From contig NZ_WNKG01000018.1 of the NCBI RefSeq assembly GCF_010119245.1, positions 1 to 61,405 on the forward strand: a stretch of 61,405 nucleotides of DNA, given 5' to 3'. Every line of letters starts with the position of its first letter. The stretch's first letter is position 1. Under the pieces are notes generated by a model. It searched no databases. It was not told where the DNA came from and saw nothing but the letters and a program-made list of their open reading frames with translations. Source of the DNA: Cyclobacterium salsum. Its GTDB lineage: Bacteria > Bacteroidota > Bacteroidia > Cytophagales > Cyclobacteriaceae. The translations under genes were made by a program, and so were the position numbers. Shown piece by piece: positions 1-5,674 of the stretch.

Positions 1-53
1 CAAATATGCCGCATAAAATTTCCTTTTGTCCTTGTTTTAACCTTAGAATACGG

Positions 54-175
54 AGCGGGGTTTTTCCTGAATTCTCAGGACAGGTTAGTTACTTTTTTGA
101 TCCCGATTTGCTTCGCAGCTCGGGACTGGCTCTGCAGCAAAAAAGTGACAAGAAAAGGAATGGGAAGATGCCAAA
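54..175. repeat. Dispersed intergenic repeat, 3' half
   Basis: This stretch closely matches 34261-34360. Both share a 'cctga..tctcaggacaggtt' block, then 'tgatcccga', 'cttcgc', 'cgggac' and 'ctctgcagcaaaaa'. The copy at 34 kb is longer and the copy at 61.2 kb holds the other half, so this is a partial member of a dispersed family. No open frame is credible in it. The remaining sequence from 1 to 293 shows no gene that I recognise. Confidence 0.7.
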
Positions 176-293
176 TTAGCTCAAAACCAGGGATATTATC
201 TCTAGTTTATTGACCGTAACGTTGGTGGTGATCAAAAAAAATGGACAAGGAAGGTTGTATTTCGTATATTGTGATTGAAACAGATTAAGACTC

Positions 294-473
294 ATGAAGA
301 AGACGCAATTATTAGAAACTATTCAAGATATGCCTGAGGAGTTTTCTGTAGATGAATTAATGGAAAGATTAATGATTTTGCAGAAAATCGAAGAAGGCCA
401 ACACCAAATACAGGCAGGACAATTCTATACGGAGGAAGAAGCTAAAAAGAAATTGGAAAAATGGTTAAAATAA
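294..473 (+). CDS. Small antitoxin-like protein (partner of ParE/RelE toxin)
   Basis: A 59-aa frame opens with ATG (MKKTQLLETIQDMPEEFSVD) and is rich in Glu and Lys. It has a 'DELMERL' segment and a helical tail (EEEAKKKLEKWLK). The size, the charge and the 13-nt overlap with the following toxin frame are typical of type II antitoxins. In such pairs the antitoxin binds and neutralises the toxin and usually represses their shared promoter. I see no clear RHH or HTH motif, so the DNA-binding class is unknown. The function is inferred from context. Confidence 0.7.
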   Translation: MKKTQLLETIQDMPEEFSVDELMERLMILQKIEEGQHQIQAGQFYTEEEAKKKLEKWLK

Positions 474-751
474 TATGGGCGGAACGGGCCATAGATGATT
501 TAACCAGTATAGCAGAATATAGCAACAAATTTTCTGAAAAATATGCATCTTTTATTGTCTCAAAACTCTTCGATAAAGTGGAAATCTTGAAGAAGATGCC
601 GAAGATCGGAAGGAAAGTGCCTGAAAAGAATGAAGAAAATATTCGGGAATTGATTGAAGGCAATTACAGAATCATCTATGAACTTCGAGGTGAAGACAGA
701 ATAGAAATACTAATGGTGCATCATGCGTCTAGACCGTTGGGAAATATTTAA
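461..751 (+). CDS. ParE/RelE-family toxin
   Basis: A 96-aa protein of the RelE/ParE fold. It has the N-terminal 'WAERAIDDLTSIAEY' helix pair, a central 'KKMPKIGRKVPE' segment, and the C-terminal strands 'NYRIIYEL' and 'RIEILMVHHASR', the pattern of ParE-type toxins. Family members either poison DNA gyrase (ParE) or cleave mRNA on the ribosome (RelE), and sequence alone does not decide which. It overlaps the antitoxin frame at its start, so the two are translationally coupled. The length is normal and there is no sign of decay. Confidence 0.85.
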   Translation: MVKIIWAERAIDDLTSIAEYSNKFSEKYASFIVSKLFDKVEILKKMPKIGRKVPEKNEENIRELIEGNYRIIYELRGEDRIEILMVHHASRPLGNI

Positions 752-763
752 TTATAAATTACT

Positions 764-1300
764 TTAAAATCCAACCAACCACTTACCCAATACTACCAAT
801 AAAGTAGGCATACAGCTAATGGCTAGGGCTTTACTAACTCCCAGGTCAAACTCATGCCCTAACAAAATGGCAAAAAACAGGTAAAACCCCAACCAGAAAA
901 TATAACTCAGGTCCTCCATATCCGACAGTCCCAACCCCAAAAAAGACCGTTGCCGTAACATTTCAGAAAGCGTTCCGCCTTCTTCGATTCCATACAACAC
1001 AAGAAGGTAAATCAGGCAATTGAGGAGGATAGGAATAAACGAAATGGAAAGAACAAAGCCCAGCTTCTCGGGATTGATTTTTTCATCTAGCAGGGTAAAC
1101 ATTAGTCCGGAGGTCAGCATGTAAAATACAAAAAGCATCACCGGAACAAAAAGGGCAATTAGATTGCTGATCCCCCGGAACAATCGGAACAGTTCCATAT
1201 TTTCCAGTTCACCGGACTGAAGAGCATAGGACCTGCTGGATATCCAGTAAAACAGGATGGAAAGGGTAAATAGAACGATATAGGGCAGGTATTTTTTCAT
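764..1300 (-). CDS. Yip1-like multi-pass membrane protein
   Basis: A 178-aa very hydrophobic protein with about five membrane segments (near residues 5-22, 45-68, 80-105, 132-150 and 158-176). The layout resembles the YIP1 domain, a family of small integral membrane proteins of poorly known role in bacteria. Its start overlaps the end of the SpoIIM-like gene by 4 nt, so it is the last gene of that operon. In this context it may serve as a transport or immunity component for the small peptide encoded upstream; that is inference. The Yip1 assignment is by overall character, not by a catalytic motif. Confidence 0.6.
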   Translation of the reverse strand: MKKYLPYIVLFTLSILFYWISSRSYALQSGELENMELFRLFRGISNLIALFVPVMLFVFYMLTSGLMFTLLDEKINPEKLGFVLSISFIPILLNCLIYLLVLYGIEEGGTLSEMLRQRSFLGLGLSDMEDLSYIFWLGFYLFFAILLGHEFDLGVSKALAISCMPTLLVVLGKWLVGF

Positions 1301-1815
1301 CCGGAGAAACTGACATATACTTCCAAAACAGCGGCTAATAATAGGATGACCAGGGTAGTGGCTGACAGGATCAAAAATTTTTCGAAGTCAAATTGATGAC
1401 TCCTTCCAAGGATAATTTTTTTAAGTAGATATAGTCCGAGGTAAAACCCCAGTGAACCCGAAAGAACGATGGCCACGATTTCAATGGCATGGGGGAGCAG
1501 GTGTCTTATAATTAAGGCAAACGAAAAATTATCCCCTGCCACAGAAAGGGCATAACCCAATACGACACCATTGTAGAAAGTATTCAGCAAGGAAATGGCC
1601 CCCAGGGAAAAACCACCACCTATATTGATCAGGGCGACCGATATATTGTTTCCAGCAATGGAACAGAACAACTTTGATTTGGCATTATCCATCATTGCCA
1701 CCGGAGGATTGGCTTCCGATAGGCTAAAATCAAAATCAGAATCCATATAATACCCTACCAGCAGCCCGGTCAGGTAGACGGCGGCAGCTGATAGGGTAAG
1801 GGGTTTAGCGTTCAT
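1297..1815 (-). CDS. SpoIIM-like integral membrane protein
   Basis: A 172-aa membrane protein with the hallmark pattern of the stage II sporulation protein M family: 'NNISVALINIGGG' followed by 'NTFYNGVVLGY' and 'LLPHAIEIVAIVLSG.LGFYLG'. Non-sporulating bacteria carry many SpoIIM-domain proteins of unknown role, often beside small peptide or membrane genes, so the sporulation name says nothing about function here. Four or five transmembrane segments are visible. It starts 6 nt after the peptide gene and overlaps the Yip1-like gene, so all are one transcription unit. Confidence 0.75.
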   Translation of the reverse strand: MNAKPLTLSAAAVYLTGLLVGYYMDSDFDFSLSEANPPVAMMDNAKSKLFCSIAGNNISVALINIGGGFSLGAISLLNTFYNGVVLGYALSVAGDNFSFALIIRHLLPHAIEIVAIVLSGSLGFYLGLYLLKKIILGRSHQFDFEKFLILSATTLVILLLAAVLEVYVSFSG

Positions 1816-1821
1816 GGCTCA

Positions 1822-2085
1822 CTACATACCGGCAGTGGCTCCTGCGATCATCCCTCCTGCAGGGCCAGCCACCATACCAACACCAAAGCCCCATGCGGCA
1901 GCATCGATAAGGCCAATGGCATTGATCGCCAATCCAGCTTCGGCCGAAGCACCTCTTCGTGCGGCCAGGTAACTAATACCCGCCCAAACTTCTCCTTCTT
2001 TAGGCGCGGCTTGTTTCAAACCTCCCATCGTAAAACTGCCACAAATGGCAATCAGGATAAGCAGACTTTTCATTTTAGTTTTCAT
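1822..2085 (-). CDS. Small secreted glycine-zipper peptide (bacteriocin-like candidate)
   Basis: An 87-aa product if translation begins at MKTKMKSLL. That start gives a clean signal sequence (MKTKMKSLLILIAICGSF); the longer frame beginning at 2175 puts 30 charged residues before it. After the signal comes a short linker and then a Gly/Ala-rich C-terminal stretch with repeated small-xxx-small spacing (AWGFGVGMVAG, AGGMIAGATAG), a glycine zipper that can insert in membranes. Glycine-zipper peptides include class IIb bacteriocins and the Caulobacter Cdz proteins. It lies between the zinc-ribbon and SpoIIM-like genes. Toxic activity is a hypothesis; it could instead be a structural or signalling peptide. 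Confidence 0.6.
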   Translation of the reverse strand: MKTKMKSLLILIAICGSFTMGGLKQAAPKEGEVWAGISYLAARRGASAEAGLAINAIGLIDAAAWGFGVGMVAGPAGGMIAGATAGM

Positions 2086-2199
2086 GTGATTATAATTGTT
2101 TTTAGTGGTCACATGGAATCTCGCGTGTTTAATAATCTTCGCTTCGTGTGTCGCTTGCATAATGCTCGATTTCATAGTTATTTTGTTTTAGTGAATGAA

Positions 2200-2526
2200 T
2201 CAAATAAAAAAGGAAATGGCTTTTGAAAATTTGGTAGTGTAATAGAGGTATAGGGATACCAGACCAAATGCGGTGAGGGCATGGACGAATCCGACCAGGA
2301 ATGCCATTACAATATCTTCGTGCAGGTAGAATACAATTTGTTCGGGTACCACAAACGACAAAAATCCGATCACATAGCCCCAGGTAAAGGATTTGGTTTT
2401 CTGCGGAACCACAGCACCTCCGCAACGGGGACAGGCAAAGGCATGATCGTTTTTTACTTTCAGGATTACCCTAAAAGGCAGCTTTTTGTCACAATGCGGG
2501 CAGGTAAACGATTCTTTTTTCTCCAT
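2200..2526 (-). CDS. Zinc-ribbon membrane protein
   Basis: A 108-aa protein. Residues 9-35 form a zinc ribbon with two CxxC knuckles (CPHC and CPRC), followed by two or three transmembrane segments (about 48-66, 70-88 and 90-108). It is the first gene of the minus-strand operon, and the intact promoter TTTG-N19-TATTATTG lies 84 nt upstream. Its role is unknown. A cytoplasmic metal-binding knob on a membrane anchor suggests a sensor or an assembly factor for the peptide and SpoIIM/Yip1 products downstream, but nothing in the sequence proves it. Confidence 0.7.
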   Translation of the reverse strand: MEKKESFTCPHCDKKLPFRVILKVKNDHAFACPRCGGAVVPQKTKSFTWGYVIGFLSFVVPEQIVFYLHEDIVMAFLVGFVHALTAFGLVSLYLYYTTKFSKAISFFI

Positions 2527-2590
2527 AACTTTTAATCAGGACCGCTGGACCCTAAGATCCCGAACCTTAGGTGTATTAAAATATAAAACG

Positions 2591-2640
2591 ATTGTTTCTA
2601 TTTTCTAAACAATAATATAGAAAATAAACCTATTTTCAAA
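2591..2640 (-). promoter_or_regulatory. Promoter with overlapping operator for the peptide operon
   Basis: On the minus strand a Bacteroidota-type promoter reads TTTG (2637-2640), a 19-nt spacer, then TATTATTG (2610-2617). Two interleaved inverted repeats cover the -7 box: ATTGTTT (2591-2597) with AAACAAT (2607-2613), and TATTTTCT (2599-2606) with AGAAAATA (2619-2626). The placement fits a repressor site for the divergent XRE protein. The promoter match and the repeats are seen directly; the repression is inferred. Confidence 0.6.
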
Positions 2641-2685
2641 ACAATTATTTGATTTTTAGTAACAAAAGTATCGGATAGCTAAATT

Positions 2686-2708
2686 GATGTATTCTTAAAC
2701 GATACATC
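2686..2708 (+). promoter_or_regulatory. Inverted repeat just upstream of the XRE gene
   Basis: GATGTAT (2686-2692) and ATACATC (2702-2708) form a perfect 7-bp inverted repeat with a 9-nt spacer that ends 1 nt before the start codon at 2710. It could be an autoregulatory operator or a hairpin hiding the translation start. Confidence 0.45.
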
Positions 2709-2709
2709 C

Positions 2710-2940
2710 ATGACAGATTTGGGCTTGTATTTAGCCAAAAGGACGGTAAACAAAGCAGAAGTTTCCAGGCGCACTGGCATCAGCAAATCCCGCCTCACCC
2801 AGCTTACCTCCAATGATTCCGCCAAACTCCGGGCTGACGAACTTTACCTGATTGCCCTGGCCATCAATGTGGATCCCGGGGAGATTTTTATAGAGCTGCA
2901 TAAGGGGTTGGGATTAAAGAGGAAAAATAATGGTGCTTAA
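2710..2940 (+). CDS. XRE-family HTH regulator
   Basis: A 76-aa single-domain Cro/CI-type helix-turn-helix protein. 'NKAEVSRRTGISKSRLTQLTSN' carries the two recognition helices, and 'LRADELYLIALAINVDPGEIF' is the usual closing helix pair. It is transcribed away from the zinc-ribbon/peptide operon, and the shared 183-bp gap has several inverted repeats, so it is the likely local regulator of that operon and of itself. No metabolite or sensor domain is present. Confidence 0.8.
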   Translation: MTDLGLYLAKRTVNKAEVSRRTGISKSRLTQLTSNDSAKLRADELYLIALAINVDPGEIFIELHKGLGLKRKNNGA

Positions 2941-3097
2941 CCAACCTCTATTCTGGGTCCCAGTCGAATTATATAATATAGCTATCTTGCTTAAATATTT
3001 TTTGCATTGGATATAACGGTTCGTCTTGGGCAAAAATATCCAGTATTTAATAATGAAGTTTTTAAGAAATTCTTCTAAGAATTTCGAGAATATAGGA

Positions 3098-3415
3098 TTA
3101 TTGAAAATCTGATTGAAGCTTTTCCAAAAATTTCTTGCTTGGAAGTTTAGGCTCCTGCTTTTTCAAATCGTAAGGATAAACATCCGTTTTTTCGAAAAGC
3201 CAATAGATAGCATATTTTGCTAAATCCATAGCTATATAGAAATATGAAAAATCATTTTTAAGAATTCTAAGCCAGTTATTTAGGTACTTTGAGAGCTCAT
3301 CCCGAGGATAAATTTTCTTTCCCAAATGTGTTAAACGAAACTGGATCGATAAACATTTTCCCGCTCTTATACTGTACCAGATTGATCGGAAATGGTTTTC
3401 GGAATATATGGGCAT
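3098..3415 (-). CDS. Hypothetical protein, possibly a fragment
   Basis: A 105-aa frame with an ATG start. It is rich in Lys, Tyr and Leu with a central helical part (YLNNWLRILKNDFSYFYIAMD) and no motif I recognise. It is convergent neither with a partner gene nor in an operon, and its start lies within the beginning of the decayed recombinase copy. It may be the stump of a gene cut when that recombinase segment arrived, or a chance frame. The amino-acid composition looks protein-like, hence moderate confidence. Confidence 0.35.
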   Translation of the reverse strand: MPIYSENHFRSIWYSIRAGKCLSIQFRLTHLGKKIYPRDELSKYLNNWLRILKNDFSYFYIAMDLAKYAIYWLFEKTDVYPYDLKKQEPKLPSKKFLEKLQSDFQ

Positions 3416-4111
3416 TATCTCTCACCTGGCTGATAATACACGCAGGGACCACGTCAAAATCTTAAAACGGGTCCTTAGAGAGGCCCGTAGGTCCGGATAT
3501 ACCCTTAATATTAACGAAGATGAACTCAGGAACCCACCTGCCCAAAAGAAAAAGGTCGTATGGCTGAGCCTCCAGGAATTAGGAAGCCTGGAAAACGTGG
3601 AAACGCTGTCCCTTATGGAAAAGAAAGCTCTAGACTGTTGGTTATTCCGGGCCTACACCGGCCTCCGGCACAATGAAATGAACCAGGTGGATATAAAAAA
3701 GGTTCTCGACGGGTTTATCGACATCAACGATACCAAGAAAAGGAGCACAAAGAGCATTGAGGTTCCACCACCAGCAGTAAGGATATTGGAACGGAACAAG
3801 GGAAAACTTCCCTTACTAAGCCAACAAAGCGAAAACGTTCTGATTAAGAGGCTGGCTGAACGGGCAAAACTAAAGAGGATCGTCTATACCTCCTGTGTGG
3901 TGGAAAAAAATACACGGAAGGAGAATTCGAGCTTCATCAAACCATAACCACTCATGATGCCAGACGAACCTTTGCCTCCATTTGCTATAGAGAGTTTAAC
4001 CTTAGTTTGGAGGTAGTCAGGGAGCTCCTCCAACATTCAAGTACTGATCAAACCCTTGAATATATAGGAGCGAGTTTAGGGCGTCCGAAAATTGGGGGGT
4101 TATTCAGATAA
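3408..4111 (+). pseudogene. Tyrosine recombinase (integrase), truncated and frameshifted, copy 1
   Basis: This is the core-binding remainder and catalytic domain of a phage-type integrase. Residues 'YTGLRHNEM' hold the first catalytic Arg, and the first frame ends at 3947. The protein continues in another frame with the HxxR box (HDARRTFAS), 'LLQHSS' and the Tyr box 'TLEYIG', stopping at 4109-4111. The break is at a run of seven A after 'gtgg' (3904-3910); the second copy has eight A there. The N-terminal arm-binding domain is missing, so it cannot be an active recombinase. A partner copy lies at 8086-8505. Confidence 0.85.
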
Positions 4112-4640
4112 TCTATCCCTTGCCAACCTCGGCCTTGAAAGCCAAAAACGCTCCTATTTACACCACCTATTGGGCGTTCGATAATTTCTATCGATTCCCT
4201 TCTATAAATTGTATGGGTATGAACTATGACTATCCCGAACCCTCCTACAAAAGAAGGCGAGAAAACACGAATGATCCCGAGGGTTATTCGAACGGACTGA
4301 TGTAGTTTCACCAATAATCCAACCCTACCTGCCTGGGTTAGAGAAGAAATGAATGATTGGGGACTTCCAAAGGACGAATTTACTAATAATGAAAACTGGC
4401 CGCACAAGATTCATTTGCGAGAGGTTCGCAGGATCATGGGGGATGACAGAGCATGATGTTCTTGGCGGAAGCCAACATTATGCTTTTACAGGTAGCTGTC
4501 TCCAGTTACCAGATAGCCTTTGGTTCTATACGGATGGACATGGTTTTTACAATTCTGGGACAATCAGTTGGTAGCAACTTCTATTGCTACTGATTACCAG
4601 GTGAATGCACAGCAAGTAACTAGAGACATTTTATTCTTCA
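4112..4640 (+). pseudogene. Fossil of an FAD-dependent oxidoreductase (PF12831-like)
   Basis: No intact frame exists, but pieces in shifting frames line up with the middle and C-terminal parts of the FAD-dependent oxidoreductase family common in Bacteroidota. They are 'YDYPEPSYKRR' (about 4227), 'MNDWGLPKDEF', 'NWPHKIHLREVRRIMGD' and 'MTEHDV' (about 4350-4460), then 'IAFGSIRMDMVFTILGQS' (about 4510-4570). Stops and frameshifts are frequent. The 5' part is absent. The fossil directly follows integrase copy 1 and fills the gap before the TIR gene. Identification rests on remembered family motifs. Confidence 0.65.
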
Positions 4641-4695
4641 TAGGTGCTGTTTTTTATAAGAATATAATTAAATTTAAATTATAATAGTAATATCC

Positions 4696-5661
4696 ATGGA
4701 ATCCAGCATTTTCCTTAGCTACAGCAGGAATGATATCAGCACAGTCCTGCAAATTCAGACTCTTTTCCGGGAACAGGGGGTTCAAGTGTGGATCGATAAG
4801 GAAAGCATTTATGCTGGTGAAAATTGGCCAAAAGCTATTGGTGAAGGTATTGCCAAACAAAATATCTTTATGCTGCTTTGGTCAGAACATGCTGCTAAAT
4901 CCCACTTTGTCGAATTTGAATGGAATACGGCATTAGCACTCAAAAAGAAAATTTTTCCGGTTTTGCTGGATGGTTCCCCATTGCCTCCTTCATTACAGGC
5001 TATACAAGCCATTGAGTATGATTTACTATCTGCCTCTGTAGATAATATTAAAGAGAAGGTCGAGCAATCTGCAATGCATCAGGTTAATCCTCGAAAAGAA
5101 GTGCTGGATAAATTGAATGAAATTAAGGAAAAATCTCCCAAAGCAGTGGTAGCCGAGGCTAAGATGATTTACCGGCAAGAAGGATGGACCGTACAAGGAA
5201 ATGTATACCAGGTTCATGGGGAAAATATAACAATCCATAATCCTTCCGGTAGTCCTTCTAGTTCTAAAAAGTGGTACGAGCTTTGGCAAACCTATATTGC
5301 TTTGATTGCGGGGATTTTGGGCATTTTAGTGATTTTGCTTGATATTCCAAAGAAATGGAGAGAGGCATTTCCTTTGGAAACCGAAACTGAAAAGGTAATT
5401 GCGTCTTTCTCTGTAAAGGGAATAATTTACAATGAGGAAAATCAACCTGTTGCTGGAGCAATAGTTAAATTAGATAAGCTTCCTGGTGAATCTACTGTTA
5501 CAACAAATGAAGGTGGCTTTATATTTAAAAATGTACCCGGTGAGGCGGGTGATGCAGTTCGGGTTTATGTCGATGCTTCTGGTTATGAATCTAGGAACGA
5601 GTATAAAACATTACCAGGTCCCATTGAACTGCGTTTAAAGAAACAAATACTATCAAAATAA
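4696..5661 (+). CDS. TIR-domain protein with a membrane anchor and C-terminal beta domain
   Basis: A 321-aa protein. Residues 2-120 are a TIR domain: the 'SIFLSYSRND' first strand, 'VWIDKESIYAGENW', then 'SEHAAKSHFVEFEW', where Glu75 sits six residues after Ser69, the position of the catalytic Glu in NAD-cleaving TIRs. A linker with 'QGNVYQVHGENITI' leads to one transmembrane helix (about 200-216). Residues 237-318 form a carboxypeptidase-regulatory-like beta fold (VKGIIYNEENQPVAGAIVKL). Lysines flank both ends of the helix, so topology is not certain; TIR inside and beta domain outside is the sensible reading. The next gene starts 13 nt downstream. An NAD-depleting defence effector is likely but unproven. 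Confidence 0.85.
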   Translation: MESSIFLSYSRNDISTVLQIQTLFREQGVQVWIDKESIYAGENWPKAIGEGIAKQNIFMLLWSEHAAKSHFVEFEWNTALALKKKIFPVLLDGSPLPPSLQAIQAIEYDLLSASVDNIKEKVEQSAMHQVNPRKEVLDKLNEIKEKSPKAVVAEAKMIYRQEGWTVQGNVYQVHGENITIHNPSGSPSSSKKWYELWQTYIALIAGILGILVILLDIPKKWREAFPLETETEKVIASFSVKGIIYNEENQPVAGAIVKLDKLPGESTVTTNEGGFIFKNVPGEAGDAVRVYVDASGYESRNEYKTLPGPIELRLKKQILSK

Positions 5662-5674
5662 ATTGACAGCAGCT

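Noticed and set aside
442-663. Open frame opposite the toxin gene
   Set aside because: It lies wholly antisense to the ParE/RelE-type gene, which has clear family motifs.
764-1815. Sporulation function for the SpoIIM-like gene
   Set aside because: Bacteroidota do not form endospores and the gene context is a small-peptide operon; the family name is only historical.
4692-4705. ATCCATGGAATCCA at the TIR start also occurs at 8552-8565 after integrase copy 2
   Set aside because: The 14-bp match includes the palindrome CCATGG and has no matching flanks, so chance is a fair explanation; not enough to claim a duplicated gene start.
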